NCBI GenBank assembly: GCA_949316235.1
Contig: OX438757.1
Coordinates: 8,116,657 to 8,180,656, forward strand
DNA from: Oegoconia quadripuncta
Lineage: Eukaryota > Arthropoda > Insecta > Lepidoptera > Autostichidae
Reading direction: 5' to 3'
DNA length: 64,000 bases
The position numbers and the translations under genes are program-made. This document shows positions 31,675-47,432 of this stretch, one piece after another. The first letter of the stretch is position 1. Each line of letters opens with the position of its first letter. Under the pieces are notes generated by a model. That model made no database searches. It was not told the origin of the DNA and saw only the letters and a program-made list of their open reading frames with translations.

Positions 31675-32010
31675 TACAGCAAAGCTGTATTAGAAAATGC
31701 ATTTTGTACTACTGGTATTAACCGACAATCGTGATATATTCCATGGTAGGTAGAGCAAAAGAAATATGTGCACAAGTCCTCGCACCTGCCAAAGCCACAA
31801 TATAACATGAGTGGATTTGCAACACCACTCTGAATGTATACATGCAAATCTTCTACAGCGAAGCTGTATGAGAAAATGCATACAGTAACTAATATTACCC
31901 GACAATCCTAATGCATTCCATGATAGGTACTAGTAGAGCAACAAGAAATACATACAGAAGTCCTCATAGGAGGCAAAGCACGATATATTACCCACATATA
32001 AAGCTATACG
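31675..32010. repeat. Diverged tandem duplication, 179-bp period
   Basis: TACAGCAAAGCTGTATTAGA at 31675 and TACAGCGAAGCTGTATGAGA at 31854, each followed by AAATGCAT, CCGACAATC, TTCCATG.TAGGTA, AGAAATA and AAGTCCTC. Many substitutions and small indels make this an old duplication. Confidence 0.75.
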
Positions 32011-33119
32011 TGTGTGTTGTACTATGATTTGAAAGTTGTCTGAAGCCACACGACTCCCGACGATATTAATCAGACGATATGCAATGCGGGCATACGTTTG
32101 CTTCGCCCAACTTCAAGATTAGAATTTCCAACCTGATTCGTAACAATAATTGAGTAGAGAAATTCATGTTAGAAATGCGATGCATGACGGTGTAGAAATA
32201 CGATTCACTATTTACTATTCGAGAGAAGGAAATCATTTAGGTATTTGCGGAGAATTAGAAGCATAATTATTTGTAGGAAAACAAACACTGAAGTTAGAAG
32301 GAAATAATTAATCTTTTTCTTGTTTATACAACTATAAATCCACCATGATAAATGAAGACAAGAAACACGGTTCCACAAATGTAGCCACGGCACGGACATG
32401 ATGTGATTGAAAGAATACTAAGAAATAGCGCTCTTTATTCAAATCAAGGGTTGTAACCGGTTTCGAAAATAGAAAAGGTTTCGTTCGGAGCGCGTCTGAA
32501 ATGAGAACGCTACCTAAAACCTTAATAAATCGGTTTAATCCAGATAGACAGCCAGTGCACGCGTCGGCGTCGTTTGAGTTTGTAGTGATGGAGACGGGGC
32601 GTCGCCGTCGTCGATAAGAGCAAAATCAAAACTACTAAAAACCCATTTGGTTTCGCTCCTTAAGAAAACTTTTTTTTTAGGTTAAGGTATACCCAAACTT
32701 AAATAAATAAAATTAAATATTATTACCATAATAGGTACCTTATTTATAATTAAATAATTAAGTATTTCAAAATAATACATTGTAGGTACTACTTATGTAA
32801 CTAGTGTAGCTATGTTATCAATGTTGTGTACGCCTGTAATAGGTATTCATATCAGAACAAAACTACTGTATAAGCTTTCATAAGAGTGTGATATGTTATA
32901 CTGTTGGTGTACCTAATAAAATAAAATAAAATAAAAATAAAATAAAGCACTTCTTCGTGCTTGACGCTGATTCAAGTTTATAAATAAACTGGTTAACAGT
33001 CCCTGATTTAAATAATTAGGTATTATATATATACAAATAATTTTATATACTCTGTTTGGCAGGTAGGTCCATGCTTTGCTTATTTCTATTTTATATTAAC
33101 AACAGTTTTTAACAAAGAA
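32011..33119. other. Unassigned; microsatellite at 32914-32946
   Basis: AT-rich. ATAAA repeats at 32914-32946 follow TGTTGGTGTACCTAAT, like a LINE 3' tail. No exon is seen. Confidence 0.4.
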
Positions 33120-33590
33120 CTATACAGGGTGTAAATTTAACCCTTAACCACATTTAGTGTACTGCAGTATATTAAATTAAAAACAGAAATTTAAGAACTT
33201 AAAACGTACAAAATAGAACTTTTTACACGTCACACAGGAAGTACGTTTTTTTACATTAAAAAACTTCTGAAACATACAATATTCGTAGTTTAAGACTCAA
33301 GGAACTTAAATTTATCGACCTACCGAAAAACACTTGAACCTATAGCCCCCCTATAGCAGCACTTTTTTATTATTATTATTTTGTAAACAAAATTGTTATT
33401 TGGAATACTTTGGACCTCACAATTAAAACATACAATATTCGTAGTTTAAGACTCAAGGAACTTAAATTTATCGACCTACCGAAAAACACTTGAACCTATA
33501 GCCCCCCTATAGCAGCACTTTTTTATTATTATTATTTTGTAAACAAAATTGTTATTTGGAATACTTTGGACCTCACAATTACTCGTTGAA
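33120..33590. repeat. Dispersed repeat holding a perfect 156-bp tandem duplication
   Basis: Positions 33271-33426 and 33427-33582 are identical as far as I can read (AACATACAATATTCGTAGTT, CGACCTACCGAAAAACACTT, ATAGCCCCCCTATAGCAGCA, TTTGGACCTCACAATTA). The preceding GGGTGTAAATTTAACCCTTA suggests a larger element. Very recent, or an assembly artefact. Confidence 0.85.
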
Positions 33591-33591
33591 T

Positions 33592-33745
33592 GGATCAGCC
33601 CCCGTAGCATGAATCGTTTGTCGCGCGCGTCGTAGGAATGAGAGTGGGATAGTTGTATGTTTCATCCAAGCCAATGAGCAGGACAAATATTATCTCGGGC
33701 GACATAAACGTTTATCGCGCAAGCCATGCTACTAGTTCAGGGGAC
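33592..33745 (+). repeat. Rep-L copy
   Basis: ATCAGCCCCCGTAGCATGAA, TCGTTTGTCGCGCGCGTCGT, AGAGTGGGATAGTTGTATGT, CCAATGAGCAGGACAAATAT, TATCTCGGGCGACATAAACG match 61875-62035 closely. The overlapping short plus frame is part of the repeat. Confidence 0.75.
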
Positions 33746-34139
33746 CAATCGCGCTATTTTAAAACGGATTTACCATTCGAACGGAATGTTTTTAGTTTAG
33801 ATTTAAATTATATTATTATTATATCGCGCTTTTTATTGTAAACGATTATATCGTTGACGCTACCAAAGTAAAACCAAACCCAAAATGTTTAGAGCTAACC
33901 ACGAGTATTAAAAAAACTAAATTCCCTTCAAATTTAATAAATAATAATTTTATTAATAAAAATTTACAAGAGAGACTTTAAGAAATATTAACACCTGGTG
34001 TCGGTGATAGAGGCCGTGCACATTAAAGACCACGCACAGAGCGCGGATGTCAATTAGGTGGCCTGTAACTGGCCATATTCATAGTAACTTTTTAAGAATA
34101 AGCAAATTCTAAATCGGAAACAAGCAATGTTTTTCTTAA

Positions 34140-34225
34140 TTTTTTAGGGTTCTGTAGTCAATAAGGAACCCTTATAGTTTCGCCATGTCCGAATGTTAGG
34201 TCAGCTCAGAAGCTCTTAGTACTCG
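34140..34225 (+). repeat. Rep-K/Rep-M fragment
   Basis: TTTTAGGGTTCTGTAGTCAA, AAGGAACCCTTATAGTTTCG, CCATGTCCG and AGAAGCTCTTAGTACTCGAA; compare 48062-48145. Confidence 0.5.
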
Positions 34226-34244
34226 AAAGTTGTAATTTGTTATT

Positions 34245-34345
34245 CTTTATTGCACATAAAAACATGTTGACAATCAGTCGGAAATATTGTACAAAGGTGA
34301 GCTTATCTCTAATAGAGATCTCTTCCAGCCAACCTCAGTGGTGGT
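34245..34345. repeat. Rep-J copy
   Basis: CTTTATTGCACATAAAAACA, then GTACAAAGGTGAGCTTATCT, CTAATAGAGATCTCTTCCAG and CCAACCTC. Confidence 0.6.
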
Positions 34346-34589
34346 TAGAGCATTGTGCGGGACGGTGAACAAAAAGTGCAGTTATGGAATGACAAATATA
34401 CTATACATATAGGTATATAATATTTACATACATACACTACTAGAATACAGAAATACACTTAGTTATTAAATTACACGTGTTTATTAGTAAACTATATAAA
34501 TAAATAAATATCACATATATAAGTACATAATTATATAAATATATATCTTAAATCATGATAGAATGATAGTGCTCTTTTAGCCTCTTCTT

Positions 34590-34935
34590 GAATACGTGAC
34601 AAAGTGGTAAAATAAAATCTTAACAAATGTTTTTTAGAAAACCTCCCAATACACGTAAATTGGGGATGAATTTTCTTTTATTTTTGTACTCCATCGTGTG
34701 GGGTGTCGTTTGAAAGTCGTTCAAAAACATTACAGGTTATGTTATACAGTTTTTCGGTTTAGGGTTAATATTAAGCTTATAAATTTTTGTTAGAGTCTAG
34801 TCGTCATCGTCGCCCCCCCCCCCCCCCCCCCTTTTAAACTATAACAGGTAAGTAGGTTTTACAAGTTAATGAGTAATAGTCGAAAGCCCCTTCTAAGTAT
34901 TCACATCGTGAGGACAAGTACGGAACCCTACACTG
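34590..34935. repeat. Rep-M unit with a 19-base poly-C run
   Basis: GTGGTAAAATAAAATCTTAA and TACTCCATCGTGTGGGGTGT are shared in diverged form with 47580-47660. C(19) lies at 34813-34831 and is a likely length-error site. The right end AGTACGGAACCCTACACTGC is a typical end for this family. Confidence 0.5.
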
Positions 34936-35800
34936 CGCTTGGCCCGACACGCACTTATTAATACCTACCATTTTAAATACGAGAAGGGGTAGTTACTTCT
35001 ACCAGCGCAACGCTTTAGCTTTCGTCGCTACCTTGTTACTACAAAAGCAGAAAATGGTTACAAAAGACGGTTACCTAAAAGGCCTAAGCTCCGAAAAGCT
35101 ACTATTCGCTACCTGGAACTACCAATTATACACAAATGTTTATGAAATATTACTATAATAAATAGAAATTTTATAGGCATTTAGCAGTTGTTCTGTAGCC
35201 TCTGTTGTTGTTTATCGAGTAAAATGGCGAAGCTTTCGCTTGTTTACACTGAGTGTAAAGCCTTGCCAACTACAACAGAGCGATCATTTTAATTAGAATT
35301 TGTACTTATTATGGATTTCAAACATTTCCATAAATATAAGAGGCAATTTGAGAGATTAATTTGTTACTCCTATTAACAGTTTTCTGTTCGTCCGCCGTTT
35401 TTCCACATGTGATGTTAAGTGCTAATTGTTAGTGTAAAGCGTCTCACTACCGCCGATATGTACCATCGAAAGCGATCAGAAATATTGGTATCAGACATAG
35501 AGAAGTACCCATTTGAACCATCAACCAGTACCACTACTGTTACAATCGGCACTGATTTGTCCCAGCCCAGGGGTCAATGTTCCCGCATTAAGCAACTGAG
35601 ACACAACTTCTTTTTCCCGCCCACTCACCCGTCTGCAAAAGCTTAAAAGATCTACTACATGGTGAAAGAGGACAAAATAATATAACCGATAAATGTAAAT
35701 GATACAGATTTAAAAACAGTATTTGAATTCTCGTTCCAGTTATGGACGTAGCAATATCCAACTACAGCCTCTCTGGTCATCTTCAAGTTTCCGTATATTT
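34936..35800. other. No supported gene
   Basis: A 75-codon plus frame at 35419-35646 (YHRKRSEILVSDIEKYPFEP at its core) has acceptable codon use but no recognised family, no clear splice sites and no homologous stretch in the window. Recorded as an unsupported open frame. Confidence 0.25.
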
Positions 35801-35802
35801 TC

Positions 35803-35862
35803 ATCACTATAATTATGTCTCAAGACAAGAAAGACAACAAATTCATCACTATAATTATGTCT
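35803..35862. repeat. Short direct repeat, 42-bp period
   Basis: TTCATCACTATAATTATGTCT occurs twice at a 42-base interval, separated by CAAGACAAGAAAGACAACAAA. Confidence 0.7.
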
Positions 35863-35910
35863 AAAGATAACGAAAAGTTAGGCTTGTTTGCTGAACTGAG
35901 GGCGGAGTGT

Positions 35911-36078
35911 GAGTTTTGTTTCGACTTAACTTTACTACCGCGTTCACGTTTACGTGACGATTTGTATGAAGAAATGTGCAGCATTTCTAGCGGATAGTTT
36001 GCAAAACGATTTTTTTTCATAGATACTTCTTACGTAAACGCGAACGCGATGGTAAAGTCAAAAACGAGACAAAACTCG
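35911..36078. repeat. Fold-back element with about 47-bp imperfect arms
   Basis: GAGTTTTGTTTCGACTTAAC, TTTACTACCGCGTTCACGTT at 35911-35957 pairs with 36030-36078 (TTACGTAAACGCGAACGCGA, TGGTAAAGTCAAAAACGAGA, CAAAACTC) at roughly 80% complementarity, loop about 70 bases. It looks like a small MITE. The opposed 60- and 66-codon frames here result from the symmetry. Confidence 0.6.
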
Positions 36079-36090
36079 CACTTCGCACAC

Positions 36091-37439
36091 TGATGCGAGT
36101 AAAAAACCAAGTTCGTTTAATTACCCACAGAACTTTGCATTTACACCAAAACAATCTAATGATCATTACAGTCATATTTACGTCACATTCACGTAACCTT
36201 TGACGCTATCGAAGACTGTGTACAAATCATTAGCGATAGAAATCAAACATATCAACTCAAAGACCTAAAGCGACATAACGGCGAACTTTCACGGCTTAGT
36301 TGACCTAGGATATCTAGAGCTAACCAGTTGGAAAGTTTCATATTGGAAAACCGACCGATCCGACAAACCTTTTCACAAATTGCTTGTCTTACAAGGCCAA
36401 CTCGAGGGAAATATAGAATTTCTTGGAAACGGAAAAAGATAACGGAGCTGAGTGAGACAGTCATTTCATTATTGATCACTCAATTAAAAATGTAAAAAGA
36501 ATAAAACACATTCTTAATTGTACTCAACTTAAAAATATACCTACAAAGAGAAATAATTTAAACAAGTGTACAAAGGCGGTCTTATTAGTAGTTTGTAGCG
36601 ATGTGTTCCAGACAACCGTGGCAAAGGAGCTTCATACATACTCGTATACTCTATTGTTGCGTAGCGTACATGCCGATGCCATTATACTAAATATGAATAA
36701 TGAATATACCTAACATTATAACAATTGTAGTATATAATTATACATGAAGAGTAAACCTGGCTGTTAACTTGGCCAGGAAATCCATGCAATTATCAAGCCT
36801 AATTACTATAAGCTGTCAATTAACCACAAGGACACCCAGGTCTTAACACTAGTTCTCAAACCAACTACCGCAAGTCCCTTCTCTTACAAGTCGAACTCAG
36901 GGAAAATGTAGTTTCTTCGAAATGGGTCAAAAGTATCCACCAGTACGTGGGCTCAAGGCACGGGCGTGGAGTGGGCGGCATCCGGCGTCTGCGAGGCGCA
37001 ACAGGCGCCCCGCCCCACCTCCACCCGCAAGCAACAGGCACCGCGCCCGAGTTACTTGTTGAATCGACCGACCTACTAACGTTAACGTTTCCATTGGAAC
37101 TGCGACACGCGAAATTCACAAAAATCACACGACAAACCCAAAGGTAATATCACTTTAAGGAAATATCATTCTAACTCTCAATACGAGTAAGCTCCATGAG
37201 CCGCCTTCCTCTGCCTCTAATATTTCGGCCTCATCTAAATGGGACGACGAACTTTATGGGGGATGAGGTAATGAACTCATAAATGTGGCGGCCAGCATGG
37301 GATCGAAATAACACTCCACGGGGACATAAAATAACTGCGGTATATCGTAAGAATTTGGCAGCGAATTTTTAGATTAGTATTACTGACATTAGTTTTTAAT
37401 GGCGCCGTATGTGGGAACTGCGAATCAATACTTCCGATC
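36091..37439. other. Unassigned; GC-rich patch 36940-37070
   Basis: CACGGGCGTGGAGTGGGCGG, GGCGCAACAGGCGCCCCGCC and similar make a local GC peak with opposed frames of 66-87 codons (36865-37147). No motif or splice context is present. Confidence 0.35.
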
Positions 37440-37610
37440 GACAATAACGTAAGTGTACGTTTGTTTGTGTTAATTTTTCACAACTAAACCGATCCTATTG
37501 AAATTTGGAAGAAAGGTAGCCTGAGATGTGGGGAGGAAGATAGATGAGATGAGCAAATAAGTCCGCTATAAAATAACTGAACGCGGGCGAAGCTGAGAGC
37601 GGAAAGCGTA
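37440..37610 (+). mobile_element. Hel-like element, strongly diverged
   Basis: CAACTAAACCGATCCTATTG, AAATTTGGAAGAAAGGTAGC and ACGCGGGCGAAGCTGAGAGC keep the order of the family, including the GC-rich end. The flanking CTAG is lost. Confidence 0.4.
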
Positions 37611-37654
37611 CATACTACAATCATTCTAGTAAATAAAATGGGGTTACCGGGTCA

Positions 37655-37738
37655 GTACGGTTTCACCGTCGTCCTCATCTTCACTTAACATCAAGTATGA
37701 TTAAGGGAAAGTGTTAACCCGTAGTGCATAAAAAAAAT
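37655..37738 (+). mobile_element. SINE-C tail fragment
   Basis: CACCGTCGTCCTCATCTTCA, CTTAACATCAAGTATGATTA and GTGTTAACCCGTAGTGCATAAAAA are the 3' end of SINE-C in plus orientation. Confidence 0.6.
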
Positions 37739-38679
37739 TGTGACTGAAAAAATATTAGGAATTTAAAAGATATGCAAAGTGATGAAGTGTAATTTACAGA
37801 ACAGAAGAAAAAAATTAAAGTCACTCGTATTTTTTCCAGAAGTACCCATATTATTGTTGCATTTCGAACGAAACCGTATGACAATTAATAGACGTAACTA
37901 GCCATAAAACAATATCGAAGGATGTGGATCTCTTACTTAACGAAAATTAATTTTCTTTAGTGTAAAAAAAAATTATATCAATCTTTCTGGGGTCTAATTT
38001 CTATCCTGTTCCCCTCTATGCCCATACATTCAAAGCATTTGCACAAGAGGAGCAGACACAGGACAGTATTAATAAATCGATCTTGAGATTGAGATCACGT
38101 CTCAGTCTCAATACAATTTTTTTTGATAATGTCTTAATATGCAACAGATTCTCAAGCATAAACTTAAGGTTATCTCAATCTTGAGAACGGTTTATTAATA
38201 CGGGCCCTAGAGGAATAGTACGTGAGTGGAAGTAATCCACAAACTAACGCAACGATATGCAACGATTGCACACTGGGTTCCCACGGGCATTAACATACAG
38301 CTTGGAAGTGAATTAGCAAACCAGTCCACTTGACCCGATTAAACCGCTCTGTTTAGAAGGAATTGTAATGCTGAAATAGATCCATGATGGGATTATTTCT
38401 CTATTTCCAGAATCTATTTTAACAAAAATAAAAAATCATCAAAATAGTGTATCTAATTCAAGAAGTACAGGGGTGGCTGAAAAAAAAACTAAAATGTGTA
38501 AACGAAGCCATATTTCATAGATAAATAGTTCATAATTCCTTGACCTGTGAATTTGAATTTGGGTAAACTTCTATAATTGTTCAAAAATTTTGACGAAGTC
38601 AGACCACATGAGGGGAACCTTTTTTTGAAATTTTTTGTACCAGTTGGTAAAGAACCCTAGAAATGTGAAATAAGTAAAA
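37739..38679. other. No recognisable gene
   Basis: AT-rich. TTGAGATTGAGATCACGTCT and TCTCAATCTTGAGAACGGTT near 38085-38190 are partly inverted to each other; a related word (AATCTTGAGATCGGTTTATT) occurs near 42118. Confidence 0.35.
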
Positions 38680-38689
38680 GAACATACAT

Positions 38690-38985
38690 ATTGTCACGAC
38701 CTCTAATCCCAAATGGGGTGGTTAGAGATATCCCAAACAATAATGTTTGAGTGTTCTAAACATTAAAAGTTTAATGATTGAAACAACATCCACGGTTCAC
38801 CGTATGAAATATACAGAAATGCACACGTGACTTGACACGACTTACCCCTGGGGTAAGCCATTCGTCGTTGAAACGTGTAAATCATAGATGTTTTTGGTAG
38901 AAAGTCCTTTAGTCGCCTTTTACGACACCGACAAGAAGATTCGGGTTGGTTCTATTCTATTTGAGTACCGAAACCACACAGCACA
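38690..38985 (+). repeat. Rep-I copy, longest
   Basis: TTGTCACGACCTCTAATCCC, AAATGGGGTGGTTAGAGATA, TAAAAGTTTAATGATTGAAA, CATCCACGGTTCACCGTATG, ATATACAGAAATGCACACGT, GTCGCCTTTTACGACACCGA and TATTTGAGTACCGAAACCAC. Reference copy for the family. Confidence 0.7.
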
Positions 38986-42284
<3,299 letters not shown>

Positions 42285-42345
42285 CACAAAATACATTCCA
42301 TATGGGGTGGTCAGAGAATCGCAAACTAAAGCGTATATTTATGAT
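42285..42345 (+). repeat. Rep-I fragment
   Basis: CATTCCATATGGGGTGGTCA, GAGAATCGCAAACTAAAGCG: the opening of Rep-I only. Confidence 0.45.
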
Positions 42346-44699
42346 GTCCTACTAGACATTCGTTATCATAATAAAAATCCAATTTACAAGAAGCTTTTGT
42401 GGATATCCGCAATTGACACAAACATAACCTTATAAAACCATGTTTCAGAAGCATTTCAGTCACAGTCTATCATCATAATACTCATGCACTGTTACCGCCT
42501 CTAGTTTCGTCATAGCGTAGTTCGCAACGGTAAGTTTATCGGGGCAAGAGAAGGCGCGATGCGAAGCAATTTACTCGGTGAAACGCGCGACGCCGTAACA
42601 GGCGGAGTGGAAGCCATGTAACCGATACACGACAAACGAGATCTTCGAGGAAACGCCTCGTCGGAAATCGCAGAGCGTTAGTTTATTACACACATGTACA
42701 CTTGCTCCTGGGCGTATACAGGGTGGCACCCTCCCTTAGTAAGCACAAACATTAGAGAACAGATTATAATTAAAAATGACGAATAAATGGCAGATATGGC
42801 AAATCAGATTTTAATACTCAATATTGAGCAGCAGCAGTCCCTAGCAGTACTAGGGAATTTCTTTCAATAACTATCTAAATCATCCCGTAATTTAGTGCGA
42901 TAGACGTTACATATTAATCAATAACTTGTATAATAAATATCTGTAGATAAAGTACTATAAAAATTGCTACACAAATACAAGATGGGTGACATGTAACCGA
43001 AGAAGAGCATGCAACTCAGTAAACAAAACAGTAAAATAAAATAAGCTTTTAATATGATTAAAGTGCTTACTTCTAATATAGCTATGGAATTGTTTCGATT
43101 TAATTGTGGTTGAATGACGACAGATCTCGTAGCCACGCAAATAGCTTAGTACAAATACCTAATTTTTGTCGGGTAACTATAATTAAAGATATTTTGTAGA
43201 AGGATAGAGTACCTATCAGTAATAGAATAAAATGTTTGCTAAAGAATGTGTAGCTTGCTTTAAGTACAGTAAAGGTATTTAGTTATAAAACCAACAATAT
43301 TATATTAACAACTGTGAACTTTATATTGCGTTGTAGAAGACGTTACAATCTCCTACAATAATGTTCTTAAAAGTTGATCAATGGCTACTTTATATTTTCT
43401 AAAAATGATTGAGTCGTGATATTTGCCCGCGGTAAAAATATAAAGAATTTATTCATCGACTTTTTTGAAAATAGTTACAGGAGTTCGAAGTATACTCTCC
43501 TACGCAATGAAATTCACAGTGGTAATTTCAATAGTTTATGTTTTATTACTAAATACCTATCACGTATATCTAAAGCAAGCTACCGATTTGTTACAAAACA
43601 GTTTTATTCTATCACTGACAGGTACTCTATTCATGTGTAAAAAATCACGGCTTTAAGGTTATTGGAAATTAAAAGTGTATCCTAACTGGACTAAGAAATC
43701 CCGCAATGATTTCCACTCTGCCCAATTTAGAACAAAAAAGTCGGTTGTATGTAGGACGATCCTAGTGTGACTATAAAATTTGTGTATTGGTCTCACATTC
43801 TATGGAAATACAAACAATAAAAAGATATAGCTTCAAAAGTACAACGTTTAAATTAAGCTTACATATTTAGTCGAAAATATTAACGAATAATTAACCATAA
43901 GTCCGCCGCAAACATCTGACTATCCATGTATTTAATGCAATTAAAATGTTACAGTGGTTGCGACATCGACGGTTTGGTTTGCATTTACATTAATTATAAG
44001 CCAATTTTGGATGTGTGACATTCCAAACGTTTTTCTTTCAGGAATTTACGATATAGGAGTACGAAAAGTAATTTACAAAATATTGGGTCTTTACCTATGA
44101 TATTGGAGTTTTTTTTTCTTCGTTAATCATATGTACCAATTCCTGCGATTTTCAATGCTATATCCAAATTTGTTTTTTATTTGGAAAATGGAATATTCTT
44201 TCAAGGTTTCACATGAAATATTTTTTAATTTCTGGTCTAAATCACACAACAAAAAAAATATGAACAGAGCTCTTTTCATGTGCTTCCCATAATCATTTCT
44301 TAGATTCGTTGAAACTTTTATAAAACGGTTACTTTTAAAAATTAACGCTGCCTATACTTTACTTAATGTTATCCGATAATACACACAAAGTTTAGCTAAA
44401 TTTATTTATTTATTTAAAAAAAATTTTAATTATTTAAAAAAAAACATCAAAAATGTTTGTATGGAGAAAACAGTCTTAATGAAATTGTTCATACAAAACG
44501 CCAATTTCATAGGTAAGGACCTAATACTAGACAATACTTACCACAATAATTTAAAAGATATGTTTAAAAATTGTTTTAGGTGTTACACCAAATTCATATT
44601 TACTAATTATTAGTGTTCCGTATACCAAAAATTAGCCATGTGGTTCCTGGCAGCGTAAAATAGGAACAACCCCTGTTTTTTATGATTAACTGGATACGC
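42346..44699. other. No recognisable gene
   Basis: 42500-42680 is CpG-rich without an open exon. The remainder is AT-rich. Overlapping frames at 43416-43656 carry no motif. Confidence 0.35.
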
Positions 44700-44965
44700 A
44701 TTTGACCACAATCTCACCTGATGGAAAGTGACGATGTGGTCGAAGATGAAGCACGCGATCCCAGTAAATGCCTATCCACTCTGCTTTTGAAGATCCTAAG
44801 ATTGTAGGATTCAGGAAAAACTGAGGCTGGAAGTCTCTTCCCGTGGGTGTCGTAAAAGGCAACTAAGGGCTAGTGAGCATAAACTGTGATCGCCACCCGC
44901 CTGCCCAGCGTGGAAGTTAGGGCAAATCCTCGCGTGGAAAGTGATGCAAATCGCGCCATGGGAGA
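44700..44965 (-). repeat. SINE-C-like tail followed by a Rep-I/SINE-D mosaic
   Basis: TTTGACCACAATCTCACCTG, ATGGAAAGTGACGATGTGGT is the reverse of 29318-29405. GTGGGTGTCGTAAAAGGCAA (Rep-I core) follows at 44847 and GATCGCCACCCGCCTGCCCA at 44889. At least two families are fused. Confidence 0.45.
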
Positions 44966-45984
44966 TGCTTATGTTCAGTAGTGGACTTTTATAGGAAAAT
45001 GAAACATTTATAGAGTCACCTCGGTGTATGTTGAATTGACCTAAGACGTCATCGACTATGCTACGGTTCTCAAATATTTTCAGAGGAATACTTCTTTCTT
45101 CACACACAATTGATACATTTTAAATTGCTTGCATAAGTATACTTGTACGAGTATAATTATAGTGACTTAATCTTAGATCAACTGGGAAGAGATTACCATT
45201 AGGTATTATTATAAATATACGTTGATCCATCTTTCCCTGCACATACTCTTCATTTCTCTTCAAATTGTTACGTCACATTTTTTTTATGGATAAGCCAGTA
45301 TAAGTGTGTCAGGATCCATATGAAGTGGAAGTATTTGGTCTGAACATACCCCTCCAATATTAAAGCATGATTTATCTATTCAGGTATGTTCTTAAAAGAT
45401 AACAAAGTAAATACTTATAGCTGTTTGTTTTATCTTATTAGAAAATGTGAAGCTATTTTCATTTTGTTTTTTATCCAATTGATAAACACATTTTAACGAG
45501 CTCTCCGTGTTCTTAATTTCGTTAAAAACAAGTATTTTTGTTTATTATAAACAAACGTAAGAAAATCCGTCGGATAATCTTAATGTACACTTGTTTTTCT
45601 TTTCTTCCATTAGCAGCGCGTAAGCTAAAATGTTTAACCTTTCGAGAATTATAAACAATCACCTGAAATATCTGGCGATGTCCCGAGAAAAACAGCTTGA
45701 TAAAAAATACCTTTAAAACATCTTTGTTGGACACTTCATTATTTCGTCGGAATCGCTGAGTTAATTCCGATATTTAATTACGCAAATTGCTGAAGCCTTT
45801 TTTCGGCAGTGCTCTATGAAAACCTCTTAGTATTAATTAAGGTAAGTGAGTCGGATGTACAAATATTATTCTGAAGATCTTTCACAGGAATTGAGTCCGG
45901 GGACGCTTACGACTCAGGGGTGTAAGAAAGAATCTTTAAACTTCAAAATTAATATTACATGAGTAAAATAATTATATATACATA
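44966..45984. other. No recognisable gene
   Basis: AT-rich intron sequence with no repeat core. Confidence 0.35.
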
Positions 45985-46290
45985 ATGTCACGACTGTTGT
46001 CCCAAATGGGGTGGTTAGAGATATCTCAAACATTATTGTTTGGGTGACCCAAATATTAAAAGTTTAATGCTTGAAACAACATCCACGGTTCACATTACAA
46101 AATAAGATGTGACGGGGGTGAGCATATTGCCGTTAAAACGTACAAATCTATACCTAGATGTATCTTAGTTTAGCCTATCTGCCTGACAGCAATGTTCCAG
46201 TCAAAAAAAGATGTTTCTTAGTGGAAAATCCTTCAGAGGCCTTTTATGTCATTCAAGGAAGAGACGGACTTGTTTTATTCTTTTATATGT
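45985..46290 (+). repeat. Rep-I copy
   Basis: ATGTCACGACTGTTGTCCCA, AATGGGGTGGTTAGAGATAT, AAAAGTTTAATGCTTGAAAC, CATCCACGGTTCACATTACA and TTGCCGTTAAAACGTACAAA in the reference order. Confidence 0.65.
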
Positions 46291-47152
46291 ATAACGTAAC
46301 GTCAACACATTTTCCTGTATGTATTGTAGACGTGAGATAAAGATAATATGAAAAGACTGAGATATGTGCTGAGAGTTGAGAAATAACGTATAAAGATATC
46401 ACATCAGCAGCTTATACGAATCCACTGCTGGATATAGCATCTCCTATGGTGTGATATTTATTGCTATCAATGGGAGGATCCATCCTAATCGCCACGCTGG
46501 ACAGGCAGGCTTTTGAAGAGCTTAGCTCTCAAGACGCTGTTTCTCATTATTGATGTTACGATTCACGTAACGATCATGACCCCCTCCCCCCTGGGCCCAG
46601 CTCTTCGTGTAAACACTCTCAATACATAATACTCTTAAAACGACCAAAAGCTTTTTTAATGTATTTGTATTAAGTTATAGGCTTAATATTATTACATTTA
46701 TTATTATTTTGGAGCCTGTCCTCGAGGAGTATACCTAAGACCCCGACTCGTAGCTGGATCCACCCTTGAGTTCACGATCCTATAGTCACCTCTAATGACA
46801 CACATGGGAAGAATTGGGGTGATTCAATTACTCAGCGGGGAACCAATTGGAAATTTTTCGGAGGAAAATTCATAGAAAGTCTACAGATACATATCGTTAG
46901 AGTTAATCTACATAGACCTTATATTAGACATACACAAAAGGTATAAAGACTTGGATATAAATGAATTTTCGACGTAATCGTCATCTTATCGGGCCTTCGC
47001 TTGCTTCGCCGAACTGTTTATGAAATACGCCATGGAATGGGGATTAAAGGGGAGCGGACATCGAAGCCACGGCATACTATGGACAGTACCCACGCACACA
47101 ATATTCCTGTTGGTTATTTTATGTTTGATATATATCAGGAACAAAGTCATTG
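46291..47152. other. Mostly unassigned; SINE-D-like fragment 46415-46510
   Basis: CCACTGCTGGATATAGCATC and CATCCTAATCGCCACGCTGG resemble the SINE-D/RTE-type family. The rest is featureless. Confidence 0.35.
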
Positions 47153-47410
47153 ACGACCTGTTTGGTGCAGTGGTTAGAAACGCTGACTGCTATACCGAAA
47201 GTTCGCGGATTCGAATCCTGCTAGGGGCATATGTTTGTATGATGAATACGGATATGTGTACCCGAGTTATGTTTGTTTTTCATTTATATATGCATTTATT
47301 TACAAAGAAAAAACATGTATTTGTGTAGTATATCAACCATCTGGTATCCACAACACAAGCCTAGTTGCATAGTGTGAAACTAAATGGCGCTCGGTGTATG
47401 TCCAATGATA
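47153..47410 (+). mobile_element. SINE-B, near full length
   Basis: GACGACCTGTTTGGTGCAGT, CTGACTGCTATACCGAAAG, B box GGATTCGAATCCTGC, GGGGCATATGTTTGTATGAT, TATCAACCATCTGGTATCC and GTGAAACTAAATGGCGCTC. It is followed by the 3' end of SINE-A. Confidence 0.75.
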
Positions 47411-47432
47411 TTTATTTATCTATTATTCATAG

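Noticed and set aside
35419..35646. 75-codon plus-strand frame as a small gene
   Set aside because: Codon use is acceptable, but there is no family, no splice signal and no promoter evidence. Too short to call from sequence alone.
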